A stretch of DNA of 64,000 nucleotides from an uncultured Acetatifactor sp. (GCA_934433135.1 CAKRZO010000005.1:122859-186858); one strand, 5' to 3'; counted from the first letter of the stretch, positions 33,943-43,701 are shown. The notes: generated by a model from the sequence alone, not told the origin. Translations and numbers: made by a program.

Positions 33943-36195
33943 TTATTGATTTGTGTTTGCCGGCCGCAACTCTTGCATATTTTCCCGGGTCATGTATTCC
34001 AGGATTCTTTCTTTCAATGCCGTAAACCGCCTGTTTTCTTTTTCATTTGCAATCATTCCGCGGACCGCAGCACTGCTCCCCAATATGGTTACACAACTTT
34101 TTGCCCTGGTAACCCCCGTATACAAAAGATTCCGGTTAAAAAGCATCTTCGGACCGCTTAAGATAGGCAGAATAACCGCCGGATATTCACTTCCCTGAGA
34201 CTTATGAATGGTAATCGCATAAGCAAGTTCCAACTCTTCCAACGCGGAAAAAGAATACGTCACCCTTTTTCCATCTTCATATTCTACCGTCAGTTCGGAA
34301 ATGCTTTCATTGATTTTGAGAATCTTTCCCATGTCCCCGTTAAACACTCCGACACCGGTATCCACTGTAATCCCGTATTTGCTTACGATCTCCCATTCCA
34401 GCTGGTAATCATTCTTTATCTGCATCACCTTATCCCCTTCCCGGAATACGGTAGTTCCTGACTGATACTCTTTTTTGGAAGGGTCCGGAGGATTCAGATA
34501 CTTCTGCAGAATTGTATTCAGCGTTTCCGCTCCCAAGCCTCCCTTTCTCATGGGCGTCAATACCTGAATATCAAAGGGATCCGCCTTTACATAACGGGGC
34601 AATTTTTCCCGTATCAGCAGAATCATATGTTTATAAATAACATTGATGTCGCTTCTTTCCAGCAGGAAAAAATCTTTACTCTTATTATCGAAAGAGATCT
34701 GCTCTCCTCTATTAATATGGTGAGCATTCACAACGATATCGCTCTCTTTTGCCTGCCGGAAAATTTTCTGCAGAATCACGCTGGAAAAGGCCTTGCTGTC
34801 AATGATATCCCGAAGGACCTGACCGGGGCCGACGCTGGGCAGCTGATTAACATCCCCCACCAAAATCAGCCGGGTTCCCGGCACCACTGCTTTTAGCAAA
34901 GAAGCAAACAGCGGCAGATCCACCATAGACATTTCATCAATAATAAGGACATCCGCTTCCAATGGATTATTCTCATTTCTCTCAAAATGTGCTTTATGCC
35001 TTTTTTCTTCTGCCAGATCGCCGTTCAATTCCAGCAATCTATGTATTGTCCGCGCTTCATAGCCGGTAGCTTCTGTCATTCTTTTTGCAGCTCTTCCGGT
35101 AGGTGCCGCCAGCAAAATATCCAGCCCCTCTTCTTCAAAGTAGCGAATCATCATATTGATCGTGCTTGTTTTTCCGGTTCCCGGCCCGCCGGAAAGAATA
35201 AATACGCCTCGCTTTACACATTCCAGGACAGCCTTCTGCTGCAGCTCATCCAACTCCATATGAAGTTCCTTTGCAAGCTGTGCGATTTTCGCAACAACCT
35301 TCTTTTCTTCCTGATCCGGGAATGTCAGATCCAGATCATGGAGCATCGCGGCGCATCGGCACTCCGCATAATAATAGGATGCGGCAAAAACTGCCTGCTC
35401 CTTTACGACAATCTTCCTTTCCATCATCAGATTATCGATCTGGGGACGAATCGCCTCCTGCTCCACATTAAGGAGTTCTTCTCCCCGATCCAACAGATAC
35501 AGCATCGGCAGATAACAATGCCCTTCCCCCACTGCCTGCTGCAAGAGATACAGAATGCCGCATTGAATCCGGTATTCCGAATCGGCATGAATTCCGATTC
35601 TTCCCGCAATTTCATCAGCGGTCTTAAACCCCACTCCGGCAATATCTTCTGAAAGCTTATAAGGGTTCTGCTTTAAAATTCCGTACAGTTCCATACCGTA
35701 GGTGTCAAATATTTTCGCTGCAAGGTTATTGGAAATGCCGAACTCCTGAAGATAAACCAGCGCCTGGCGCATTTCCTTTTTTTCTTCCACCTGCACGGCA
35801 ATTTCTCTGGCCTTGCGCTCGCTGATTCCTTTGATCTCAGCCAGCCGCTCCGGCTCCTCTTCCAGAATCCGGAACGTATCTTCTCCGAATCGTTTTACAA
35901 TCCGGGCCGCCAGAGAAGCCCCTACGCCTTTTATCGCTCCGGAACCCAGATACCTTTCCATGCCGATTCTGTCTTTCGGCTTTGTAATCTGATATTCCGT
36001 AATTTTAAACTGGCTTCCATAGAGTTTATGCTCTATGATTTCTCCGCGGGCATTGATATTCTCTCCTTCCGACAAGCCTCTGCAGATTCCCACACAAGTG
36101 ATTTCCTCGTCCTCTGCTACCAGATTAAAGACGGTATACCCGTTTTCCGCATTCTGAAATATAATGTGCTCCACATAACCATTTACCGTTTCCAT
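33943..36195 (-). CDS. recD2: RecD2-type ATP-dependent helicase
   Basis: About 750 residues. An N-terminal OB-like region (to about 90) is followed by tandem helix-hairpin-helix segments (GIKGVGASLAARI, AEIKGISERKA, IAGVGFKTADEI). The SF1B helicase core has Walker A GGPGTGKTST, IDEMSMVD (motif II), GDVNQLPSVGPG (motif III) and the C-terminal YAITIHKSQGSEYPAVI. It unwinds DNA 5' to 3' in repair independently of RecBC. The ATG at 36195 is preceded by GGGG at six bases; the longer frame begins with TTG. It heads the recD2-comF run. Confidence 0.95.
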   Translation of the reverse strand: METVNGYVEHIIFQNAENGYTVFNLVAEDEEITCVGICRGLSEGENINARGEIIEHKLYGSQFKITEYQITKPKDRIGMERYLGSGAIKGVGASLAARIVKRFGEDTFRILEEEPERLAEIKGISERKAREIAVQVEEKKEMRQALVYLQEFGISNNLAAKIFDTYGMELYGILKQNPYKLSEDIAGVGFKTADEIAGRIGIHADSEYRIQCGILYLLQQAVGEGHCYLPMLYLLDRGEELLNVEQEAIRPQIDNLMMERKIVVKEQAVFAASYYYAECRCAAMLHDLDLTFPDQEEKKVVAKIAQLAKELHMELDELQQKAVLECVKRGVFILSGGPGTGKTSTINMMIRYFEEEGLDILLAAPTGRAAKRMTEATGYEARTIHRLLELNGDLAEEKRHKAHFERNENNPLEADVLIIDEMSMVDLPLFASLLKAVVPGTRLILVGDVNQLPSVGPGQVLRDIIDSKAFSSVILQKIFRQAKESDIVVNAHHINRGEQISFDNKSKDFFLLERSDINVIYKHMILLIREKLPRYVKADPFDIQVLTPMRKGGLGAETLNTILQKYLNPPDPSKKEYQSGTTVFREGDKVMQIKNDYQLEWEIVSKYGITVDTGVGVFNGDMGKILKINESISELTVEYEDGKRVTYSFSALEELELAYAITIHKSQGSEYPAVILPILSGPKMLFNRNLLYTGVTRAKSCVTILGSSAAVRGMIANEKENRRFTALKERILEYMTRENMQELRPANTNQ

Positions 36196-36282
36196 GCCGT
36201 TCCCCAAATTGCTTTTTCGTAACCGTTGTGCAAAACTATCCTATGATAGACTGCCCCTGTACTTTCGGTTAATACAATAAAC

Positions 36283-36304
36283 GGCTGCCGGAACAACGGC
36301 AGCC
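36283..36304 (-). terminator. Terminator after mreB
   Basis: Perfect 8-bp stem GGCTGCCG/CGGCAGCC with a six-base loop, followed on the minus strand by GTTTATTGT. It lies 20 bases after the mreB stop. Confidence 0.75.
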
Positions 36305-36324
36305 ATTTGCCTTATACTTTATCA

Positions 36325-37317
36325 TCAGTCTCTGGCATATCCGGCCAGGAATTCCACATATTTACCTGTACCGATCGCAACTGCCGTCATGGGATCTTCC
36401 GCCGTCATGGTATTGATGCCTGTCTTAGCGGAGATCAGATCCTCCAGTCCGCGCAGCAGGCTTCCGCCTCCTGTCAGGACAATACCCCTATCTGCGATAT
36501 CTGCTGCCAGTTCAGGCGGTGTCTTCTCCAGTACACTGTGGATCGTCTCTACAATCTGCGCAGTCGTTTCCTTTAATGCCTCTTCAGTTTCCTCGGAGGA
36601 AACCTTTACGGTCTTAGGAAGACCGGTAACCAGGTTACGGCCCCGCACATCCATATAATCCGGCTCTGTTCTCTTATAGCAGGAACCGATCTTGATCTTC
36701 AGATCTTCAGCCGTTCTTTCTCCAATCAGGAGATTGTGCTTTTTTCTCATATAACGGACAATCGCCTCATCGAAATCATCACCGGCAATCTTAATGGAGG
36801 CGCTGACAACCGTTCCGCCTAAAGAAATGACAGCAATATCGGAAGTTCCTCCGCCGATATCCACAATCATATTTCCGCAAGGCTTCGAGATATCGATTCC
36901 CGCTCCGATGGCAGCCGCAATCGGCTCTTCAATAATGGATACTTCTCTGGCACCTGCCTGATAAGTAGCATCCTCTACCGCTTTCTTCTCCACTTCCGTA
37001 ACTCCGCTTGGTACGCAGACCGCGATACGGGGCTTGCGGAAAGTTCTCTTCCCCAAAGCCTTCTGGATGAAATACTTCATCATCTTCTCTGTTACGGTGT
37101 AATCCGAGATAACACCCTGGCGCAGCGGTCTGACCGCCACAATATTGCCCGGCGTCCTTCCCAACATCAGCCTGGCGTCTTCTCCGATGGCTTTAATCTT
37201 ATTGGTGTCTCTATCAAAAGCTACAACAGACGGCTCCTTTAATACAACACCTTTTCCTCTGATGTAGACCAAAATACTGGCGGTTCCCAAATCAATTCCG
37301 ATATCCGTACACTGCAT
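36325..37317 (-). CDS. mreB: MreB/Mbl rod-shape actin homologue
   Basis: A 330-residue bacterial actin. DIGIDLGTASILVY is the phosphate-1 loop, IVDIGGGTSDIAVISLGG phosphate-2, and IVLTGGGSLLRGL the adenosine motif. It polymerises under the membrane and guides lateral wall synthesis. It stands alone, without mreC or mreD next to it, which is more like Mbl or MreBH; the paralogue cannot be fixed from sequence alone. AAAGGGG lies ten bases before the ATG. TATAAT at 37466-37471 on the minus strand is a likely -10, giving a leader of about 140 bases. Confidence 0.93.
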   Translation of the reverse strand: MQCTDIGIDLGTASILVYIRGKGVVLKEPSVVAFDRDTNKIKAIGEDARLMLGRTPGNIVAVRPLRQGVISDYTVTEKMMKYFIQKALGKRTFRKPRIAVCVPSGVTEVEKKAVEDATYQAGAREVSIIEEPIAAAIGAGIDISKPCGNMIVDIGGGTSDIAVISLGGTVVSASIKIAGDDFDEAIVRYMRKKHNLLIGERTAEDLKIKIGSCYKRTEPDYMDVRGRNLVTGLPKTVKVSSEETEEALKETTAQIVETIHSVLEKTPPELAADIADRGIVLTGGGSLLRGLEDLISAKTGINTMTAEDPMTAVAIGTGKYVEFLAGYARD

Positions 37318-37465
37318 GAATTACTTACCCCTTTCTGGTGGTATTCCGTGGCATTTACAATCTTTCCGGCAGTTCTTTCACCGGATGATTGTATCCTTCT
37401 ATATATATGATAGTAACCTGGTTTCTTATCCTTTAAACAAATTTATTTTCAGATGACCAAACTAT

Positions 37466-37471
37466 ATTATA
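37466..37471 (-). promoter_or_regulatory. Putative mreB promoter (-10)
   Basis: The minus strand reads CATG-TATAAT. No good -35 is visible at 16-18 bases. The leader contains a small CCGG-N11-CCGG hairpin near 37364-37384. Confidence 0.45.
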
Positions 37472-37521
37472 CATGATTCCACGCTTTTTTCATAGGGGTT
37501 TTCGGAAAAATTTAAAAACTT

Positions 37522-40389
37522 TTAAGTTTCCTGCTTCCTGTCCTTTTCCAGCATTCTTTTTACGTAGACTCCTGTATAAGATACAGGACTTTCCGCTACT
37601 TCTTCGGGCGTTCCTTTTGCAATTACCGTGCCGCCGTTTTCACCGCCTTCCGGTCCGATATCAATCAGATAATCCGCCGCTTTGATCACATCCAGATTAT
37701 GTTCGATTACAACGACCGTATTGCCGCCGTCCGCCAGACGATGCAGAATCTCCACCAGCTTATGAACATCCGCAAAATGCAGGCCGGTAGTCGGTTCATC
37801 CAGTATATAGATCGTTTTGCCGGTACTGCGCCTGGATAATTCCGCTGCCAGCTTAATCCGCTGCGCCTCTCCTCCGGAAAGCGTGGTGGACGGCTGTCCC
37901 AGTTTGATATAGGATAAGCCTACATCATTCAGCGTTGCTATTTTTCTCTGGATAGACGGTACGTTTTCAAAAAATTTCACCGCTTCTTCCACGGTCATAT
38001 CCAATACATCAAAGATGCTTTTTCCTTTATATTTGACATCCAGCGTCTCCCGGTTGTAACGTTTCCCGCCGCAGACTTCACAGGGAACATAGACATCCGG
38101 AAGGAAATGCATTTCGATCTTAATGATGCCATCGCCGCTGCAGGCTTCACAGCGGCCGCCTTTTACGTTAAAGCTGAAGCGGCCTTTTCCGTATCCTTTT
38201 GCCTTGGCATCCTGGGTAGACGCAAACAGATCCCGGATCTGATCGAACACTCCGGTATAGGTCGCCGGGTTGGATCTGGGTGTTCTTCCTATGGGAGACT
38301 GATCGATGTTGATTACCTTATCCAGCTGCTCCATCCCTTCGATCGCCCGGCACTTTCCGGGTATGCATCTTGCCCGGTTCAATTCTTTGGCAAGGCTCTT
38401 ATAGAGGATTTCATTCACCAGGGAACTTTTCCCGGATCCGGACACTCCTGTCACACAGGTGAAAACACCCAACGGAAATTGCACATCGATATTCTTCAGG
38501 TTATTTTCCGCTGCTCCCCGTACGGTCAGCCAGCCGTTCGGCGTTCTTCTTACTTTCGGTACCGGAATTTTCTTTTTGCCGCTTAAATACTGTCCGGTTA
38601 CGGATTCTTCCACTTTCATGATCTCTTCCGCCGTTCCGCAGGCAACCACTTCTCCGCCGTGAGATCCCGCGCCCGGTCCGATATCCACAATATAATCCGC
38701 AGCCAACATGGTATCCTCATCATGTTCCACCACAATCAGGGTATTCCCCAGATCCCGCAGACTGCGCAGCGTATTCAGCAGTTTATCATTGTCTCTCTGG
38801 TGCAGTCCGATACTGGGCTCGTCCAGAATATAGCAGACACCTACCAGACCGGATCCGATCTGGGTCGCAAGCCTTATTCTTTGTGCCTCGCCGCCGGAAA
38901 GAGTGGCAGTTGCTCTGGCAAGGGAAAGATACTCCAATCCTACGTTTTTCAAGAATCCTACTCTTGCTTTGATCTCTTTGAGGATCTGTTTTCCGATCAA
39001 CTGCTGCTGCGGTGTCAGCTCCATATTCTGCACAAAATCATACAGTCTGGCAATGGAAAGGGAAGTCACTTCATAAATGTTTTTTCCGCATACCGTTACC
39101 GCCAGGGATTCCTTTTTCAGCCGCATGCCGCCACATTCCTTACAAGGTGTGATCCGCATATAGCTCTCATACTCCTGCTTCATGATATCGGAAAAAGTCT
39201 CCTTGTACTTTCTCTCCACGTTTTTGATGATGCCTTCAAAGGCTACCGGGTAAATGCCTCTTCCCCGCTGGCCTTCATAATAAACATCCACCTTTTTCCC
39301 ATCTGTTCCGTAAATCAGAACCTTTTTGATTTCTTCCGGATATTGTTCAAACGGGGTATCCAGATCAAAGTGATATTCCCGGCACAGCGCCTGAAGCACC
39401 GCATTGGTAAAACTGCCCTTGTCTGCACAGGACTGCCATCCGGTCACGGCAATGGCACCCTGTTTGATGCTCAAAGACCGGTCCGGTATCATCAGATCAA
39501 TGTCAAACTCCATCTTATATCCCAGACCGTAACACTCCGGACAGGCTCCGAACGGATTATTAAAAGAAAAGCTCCTCGGCTCCACTTCACTGATACTGAT
39601 ACCGCAGTCCGGGCAGGAAAAACTCTGGCTGAAGGTGAGCGGTTCCTTTCCCAGAACATCCACCACAAGCAGACCGTCCGCCAGGGACAGCACATTTTCA
39701 ATGGAATCCGCCAGACGTCTTTCTATACCCGGTTTTACTACCAGTCTGTCCACTACAATTTCAATGGTATGCTTAATATTTTTTTCCAGCTTGATTTCTT
39801 CCGTCAGTTCATAGAGATTTCCGTCTATACGGACACGGATATACCCGCTTTTTCTGGCGCGGTCCAGAACCTTAACATGCTCTCCCTTCCGGCCTTTTAC
39901 CACAGGAGCTAAGAGCTGGATTCTGGTGCCTTCTTCCAGCTTCATGATCTGATCCACCATCTGATCCACGGTCTGTTTGGCAATCTCTCTGCCGCACTGC
40001 GGACAATGGGGTGTTCCGATTCTGGCATAAAGCAAACGGAAGTAGTCATAAATCTCTGTTACGGTTCCTACGGTAGAACGCGGGTTCCGGTTGGTTGACT
40101 TCTGGTCAATGGATATGGCAGGCGACAGTCCGTCAATTCTCTCCACATTCGGCTTTTCCATCTGCCCCAAAAACTGTCTGGCATAGGAAGACAGGGATTC
40201 CATATACCGCCTCTGCCCTTCCGCATAAATCGTATCAAAAGCCAGAGAGGACTTTCCGGATCCGGACATTCCCGTTAAAACCACCAGTTCATTTCTGGGA
40301 ATATCCACATTGATTCCCTTAAGGTTATTTTCATACGCGCCCCTGACTTTAATATATTCTTTGGAGCGCATCTTCTTTATTTCTTCCAT
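37522..40389 (-). CDS. uvrA: Excinuclease ABC subunit A
   Basis: A 955-residue UvrA with two ABC ATPase modules: Walker A GMSGSGKS at 40-47 and GVSGSGKS near 650; signatures TLSGGEAQRI near 490 and 830. The zinc-binding cysteines are CPDCGISI/CPECYGLGY and CEACSGDGIIK/CEVCGGKRY. It scans DNA for bulky damage and loads UvrB in nucleotide excision repair. It lies 32 bases after uvrB's stop and is co-transcribed from the promoter upstream of uvrB. ATG 40371 is an alternative start. Confidence 0.97.
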   Translation of the reverse strand: MEEIKKMRSKEYIKVRGAYENNLKGINVDIPRNELVVLTGMSGSGKSSLAFDTIYAEGQRRYMESLSSYARQFLGQMEKPNVERIDGLSPAISIDQKSTNRNPRSTVGTVTEIYDYFRLLYARIGTPHCPQCGREIAKQTVDQMVDQIMKLEEGTRIQLLAPVVKGRKGEHVKVLDRARKSGYIRVRIDGNLYELTEEIKLEKNIKHTIEIVVDRLVVKPGIERRLADSIENVLSLADGLLVVDVLGKEPLTFSQSFSCPDCGISISEVEPRSFSFNNPFGACPECYGLGYKMEFDIDLMIPDRSLSIKQGAIAVTGWQSCADKGSFTNAVLQALCREYHFDLDTPFEQYPEEIKKVLIYGTDGKKVDVYYEGQRGRGIYPVAFEGIIKNVERKYKETFSDIMKQEYESYMRITPCKECGGMRLKKESLAVTVCGKNIYEVTSLSIARLYDFVQNMELTPQQQLIGKQILKEIKARVGFLKNVGLEYLSLARATATLSGGEAQRIRLATQIGSGLVGVCYILDEPSIGLHQRDNDKLLNTLRSLRDLGNTLIVVEHDEDTMLAADYIVDIGPGAGSHGGEVVACGTAEEIMKVEESVTGQYLSGKKKIPVPKVRRTPNGWLTVRGAAENNLKNIDVQFPLGVFTCVTGVSGSGKSSLVNEILYKSLAKELNRARCIPGKCRAIEGMEQLDKVINIDQSPIGRTPRSNPATYTGVFDQIRDLFASTQDAKAKGYGKGRFSFNVKGGRCEACSGDGIIKIEMHFLPDVYVPCEVCGGKRYNRETLDVKYKGKSIFDVLDMTVEEAVKFFENVPSIQRKIATLNDVGLSYIKLGQPSTTLSGGEAQRIKLAAELSRRSTGKTIYILDEPTTGLHFADVHKLVEILHRLADGGNTVVVIEHNLDVIKAADYLIDIGPEGGENGGTVIAKGTPEEVAESPVSYTGVYVKRMLEKDRKQET

Positions 40390-40421
40390 TTCCCTGTTCC
40401 TTCTTCCTCTTAAACGTCTTT

Positions 40422-42410
40422 TTAAGCATCCGTTTCCTGCAGCTTCTGCTTCAGTTCGATCATCTGATCCCTCAAGAGGGCAGCTTCTTCAAAGTTCAGA
40501 TCCGCCGCCGCTTTCTGCATCTTTTTCTGAATCTGGGCTATCCATTTTTCCAATTCCTTACGGCTCATGGATTCCGGATCCTTTTCAAACCGCACTTCTT
40601 CTTTGGCGATTTCCTTAGAGATACTGATCAGCTCTCTTACCGCTTTCTGAATCGTTGTCGGTGTGATGCCGTGCTCTTCATTATATTGCATCTGCACCTT
40701 TCTGCGCCTTTCCGTTTCCTCAATTGCCGCCTTCATGGAATCGGTAATCGTATCCGCATACATAATCACATGTCCCTGCGCATTTCTTGCCGCACGGCCG
40801 ATGGTCTGTATCAATGACGTCTCGCTTCTTAAAAAACCTTCTTTGTCCGCGTCCAGAATCGCTACCAGCGTAATCTCCGGAATATCCAGCCCTTCCCGCA
40901 GCAGGTTAATTCCCACCAGTACATCAAATACATCCAGACGCATATCCCGGATAATCTGTGCACGTTCCAGGGTATCAATATCCGAATGCAGATACTTCAC
41001 ACGGATCCCCACTTCTTTCATATAATCGGTCAGATCCTCTGCCATCCGTTTTGTCAGAGTGGTAATCAATATCTTGTGATGTTCCGCCGTTTCCTTCCTA
41101 ACTTCCCGGATCAGATCATCGATCTGTCCTTCTACAGGACGCACGGAAATCTCCGGATCCAACAGTCCGGTAGGACGGATAATCTGCTCTGCACGAAGCA
41201 GTTCATGCTCTTTTTCATACTCATTCGGCGTAGCGGAAACGAACAAAAGCTGATCAATGTGCGCTTCAAATTCCGAAAAATTCAGCGGACGGTTATCCAG
41301 AGCGGAAGGCAGACGAAAGCCGTAATCCACCAGGGTTAACTTCCGGGATCTGTCCCCTGCAAACATGCCGCGGATCTGCGGAACCGTAATATGGGACTCA
41401 TCGATAATAATCAGATAATCATCCCCGAAATAATCCATCAACGTCATGGGAGGCGCTCCGGGGGGCATTCCGTTTAAGTGTCTGGAATAGTTCTCAATAC
41501 CGGAGCAGAATCCTGTTTCCCGGAGCATCTCAATATCAAAGTTCGTCCTCTCCGCAATTCTCTGCGCTTCCAGCAGCTTGTCCTCTCCCTTAAAATAGCG
41601 AACCCGTTCCTCCAGTTCCTTTTCAATCTCATCGCATGCTTTCTGTATCTTCTCCGGGCTGACTACATAATGGGAGGCCGGGAAAATGGCGATGTGGTTT
41701 AACTGCGCATGTACTTTCCCGGTTAGCGGCTCCACCTGTGTAATCCGATCGATTTCATCTCCGAAAAATTCCACACGGATCAGCCAGTCTCCTCCCTGAG
41801 CCGGATAGATCTCCACTACATCGCCCCTGACCCGGAAGCATCCTCTCTGCAGATCCATCTCGTTGCGGTCATACTGGATGGCAATCAGTTCCTTTAAGAC
41901 CTGCTCTCTGTCCTTAATCATTCCGGGCCGAAGAGAAACGATCATCTGCTGATATTCGTCAGGGCTTCCCAGACCGTAAATGCAGGAGACACTGGACACC
42001 ACAATTACATCCTTCCTCTCGGAAAGGGAAGCTGTGGCGGACAGCCTTAGTTTTTCAATCTCATCATTAATGGAAGAATCCTTCGCAATATACGTATCGG
42101 AAGAAGGAACATAAGCTTCCGGCTGGTAATAGTCGTAGTAGGACACAAAATATTCTACCGCATTTTCCGGGAAAAATTCCTTAAACTCCCCATAAAGCTG
42201 GGCTGCCAGCGTTTTATTATGCGCAATAATCAATGTCGGCTTATTTAACTGTGCAATCACGTTCGCCATGGTAAATGTCTTGCCGGATCCTGTCACGCCA
42301 AGCAGGGTCTCGAACTGATTGCCTTTCTTAAAGCCGTCCACCAACGTCTTAATCGCCTGCGGCTGGTCGCCGGTGGGTTGATATTCAGAGTGTAGTATAA
42401 ATTTATCCAT
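40422..42410 (-). CDS. uvrB: Excinuclease ABC subunit B
   Basis: A 662-residue UvrB. MDKFILHSEYQPTGDQPQAI is the canonical start, with Walker A GVTGSGKT, the beta-hairpin region YYDYYQPEAYVP, DESH and C-terminal helicase motifs (TIGRAARN). The last 35 residues form the UvrC-binding UVR motif (ADLNFEEAALLRDQMIELKQKL). The frame runs back to 42527 but the family start is at 42410; GGAGG is 12-13 bases upstream, longer than ideal. A 5' leader hairpin and a LexA-like box precede it, so SOS control is likely. Confidence 0.97.
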   Translation of the reverse strand: MDKFILHSEYQPTGDQPQAIKTLVDGFKKGNQFETLLGVTGSGKTFTMANVIAQLNKPTLIIAHNKTLAAQLYGEFKEFFPENAVEYFVSYYDYYQPEAYVPSSDTYIAKDSSINDEIEKLRLSATASLSERKDVIVVSSVSCIYGLGSPDEYQQMIVSLRPGMIKDREQVLKELIAIQYDRNEMDLQRGCFRVRGDVVEIYPAQGGDWLIRVEFFGDEIDRITQVEPLTGKVHAQLNHIAIFPASHYVVSPEKIQKACDEIEKELEERVRYFKGEDKLLEAQRIAERTNFDIEMLRETGFCSGIENYSRHLNGMPPGAPPMTLMDYFGDDYLIIIDESHITVPQIRGMFAGDRSRKLTLVDYGFRLPSALDNRPLNFSEFEAHIDQLLFVSATPNEYEKEHELLRAEQIIRPTGLLDPEISVRPVEGQIDDLIREVRKETAEHHKILITTLTKRMAEDLTDYMKEVGIRVKYLHSDIDTLERAQIIRDMRLDVFDVLVGINLLREGLDIPEITLVAILDADKEGFLRSETSLIQTIGRAARNAQGHVIMYADTITDSMKAAIEETERRRKVQMQYNEEHGITPTTIQKAVRELISISKEIAKEEVRFEKDPESMSRKELEKWIAQIQKKMQKAAADLNFEEAALLRDQMIELKQKLQETDA

Positions 42411-42475
42411 ACTTCTTTTTGTGCCTCCGTCTTCAAAGATGTTCAACTTCTCTTTTACATATGGACTCTTTTGGG

Positions 42476-42505
42476 TCCGGAAGCTCCCTGTACGCAGCTT
42501 CCGGA
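42476..42505 (-). promoter_or_regulatory. 5' leader hairpin of uvrB
   Basis: TCCGGAAGCT (42476-42485) pairs perfectly with AGCTTCCGGA (42496-42505) around a ten-base loop, between the uvrB promoter and its start codon. There is no T-run directly after it, so it is more a stability or attenuation element than a simple terminator. Confidence 0.55.
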
Positions 42506-42515
42506 ATACGGTCTC

Positions 42516-42565
42516 ATTATAGCACACTGAAAAACAAAAGTACAGAAAAATCGAACTTTTGTTCT
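42516..42565 (-). promoter_or_regulatory. uvrB promoter with LexA-like SOS box
   Basis: On the minus strand TGC-TATAAT (-10 at 42516-42521, extended). CGAAC-TTTT-GTTCT at 42552-42565 matches the Gram-positive LexA box CGAAC-N4-GTTCG except for the last base. It sits just upstream of the -35 region. Confidence 0.7.
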
Positions 42566-42584
42566 GTTTTTTTAATAAAACTTT

Positions 42585-43370
42585 TTAGCGGGCTATCAGT
42601 AACTCCACTCCGGCCTTGGTATAAATAAACGCTGTCTCTTCGGAAATTCCGGAATCGGTTATCATCAGATTGATATCATCGATGGACGCATAACCGGAAA
42701 TGGATGTAGAGTCAAATTTTGTATGGTCAACCAGCGCTACCGTCTTTGCCGACACTTTCACACACATACGCTTCAAATCCGCCTCATAAATACTGAAATC
42801 GGTCAGGCCGTCCTCCACGGAAAATCCCCTGGCAGATACAAACGCAATATCCGTATGGATTTTCTTAAGGAGATCTTCTCCCAGAAGTCCCTCTATGGAA
42901 GCGGAAGCACTGGTTACAATTCCACCCGTTAAAATCACAGTGATTCCGGGCACATCCTTCAATGCCAACGCCAGGTGAATTCCGTTTGTAATCACGGTAA
43001 GCTCCGTAAAACCATTCAGTTTCCTTCCCAATGTATAAGCAGTGGAACTGGCATCCAGGAAAATGCACATATGATCTTTGATCATCTTTACGGCTTCTTC
43101 CGCGATTTTTTCTTTTTCCCTACTGTTTTCCAACGTCCGATCCCTGAAATCATAAGCCCGGAGCGTAAGTTCCGGCTGCGCTTTCACCTTATCACGGAAA
43201 ACCGCGCCGCCGTGTGTTTTGGTAATTAGTTTATCCTTATCCATCTGATTTAAATCCGTACGGATGGTTGTTGCCGAAACGTTGAGCAATTCACTCAGTT
43301 CATTCGTTGTTGCTTTTCTGTTCTCTTTCAGATAATCCAGAATTTTTTGCTGCCTCTCCAATTGTAACAT
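42585..43370 (-). CDS. DeoR/GlpR-family transcriptional regulator
   Basis: A 261-residue protein. The N-terminal winged helix-turn-helix is ERQQKILDYLKENRKATTNELSELLNVSATTIRTDLNQM, with the THGGAVF wing. The sugar-phosphate-sensing DeoRC domain has IFLDASSTAYTLGRKL, VITNGIHLALAL, ILTGGIVTSASASIEG and KTVALVDHTKFDSTS. Members repress sugar-catabolic genes and respond to phosphorylated sugars. It is divergent from the transaldolase-family gene at 43702, a natural target, though a repeat element lies between them. It ends about 20 bases before the uvrB SOS box. Confidence 0.93.
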   Translation of the reverse strand: MLQLERQQKILDYLKENRKATTNELSELLNVSATTIRTDLNQMDKDKLITKTHGGAVFRDKVKAQPELTLRAYDFRDRTLENSREKEKIAEEAVKMIKDHMCIFLDASSTAYTLGRKLNGFTELTVITNGIHLALALKDVPGITVILTGGIVTSASASIEGLLGEDLLKKIHTDIAFVSARGFSVEDGLTDFSIYEADLKRMCVKVSAKTVALVDHTKFDSTSISGYASIDDINLMITDSGISEETAFIYTKAGVELLIAR

Positions 43371-43469
43371 CGTATGCGTAACCGTCCCTTCCTAATTGCT
43401 ACCTGCTTTCATCATACAACGAATTAAAAACATTTTCCAGTGTTTTTGTGAATGACAAATCCAAATGTT

Positions 43470-43656
43470 ACGTTCCACACGCGCCATTCGTATAATCGAG
43501 CATTCTGTACTTCTCGCTGTTTCGCAGCTATTTTCACTGTTTTTGTTATTTTTATTTTCTTTTATTTGTTTTTACTTGCGTTTTTCTTCGTTTCATGGTA
43601 TATTAAAAGCGCCAATTCAGGAAAGCGCAGTTTTGCGAATGACGCGTCTGAACGGT
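43470..43656. repeat. Dispersed repeat element with inverted ends
   Basis: The left end (43470-43493) contains ACGTTCCACACGCGCCATTCG. The right end on the opposite strand (43630-43656) reads AACCGTTCAGACGCGTCATTCG and then GCAAAA. Both match the family core AACAGTTCAGACGCGCCATTC. The interior has the GCTG-TTT-CGCAGC hairpin (about 43517-43530), as in other copies. The element contains the fsa promoter. Confidence 0.7.
43576..43604 (+). promoter_or_regulatory. Promoter of the transaldolase-family gene
   Basis: -35 TTGCGT (43576-43581), 17-base spacer, -10 TATATT (43599-43604) preceded by TGG (extended -10). It lies inside the repeat element, about 98 bases before the start codon. Confidence 0.6.
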
Positions 43657-43701
43657 TATTGCCAGCCTTATCTAAAAAATCTACAGAAAGAGGGCTTTAT
43701 C

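Larger units (their letters stand above)
43371..43701. other. Intergenic region between the DeoR gene and fsa (331 bp)
   Basis: This gap holds an intergenic repeat element bounded by inverted copies (43470-43656) and the fsa promoter (43576-43604). An ORF read through the gap in frame with fsa is hydrophobic but overlaps the repeat and lacks an SD, so I do not call it. Confidence 0.7.

Noticed and set aside
34987..35652. 221-codon plus-strand ORF opposite recD2
   Set aside because: The opposite strand encodes unmistakable RecD2 helicase motifs throughout.
38659..39912. 417-codon plus-strand ORF opposite uvrA
   Set aside because: It is antisense to conserved UvrA ATPase and zinc-finger motifs; no SD or family match.
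43465..43701. N-terminal hydrophobic extension of the transaldolase-family frame
   Set aside because: It runs through a repeat element and the promoter; the family start MKFFIDTANV with a good SD is at 43702.
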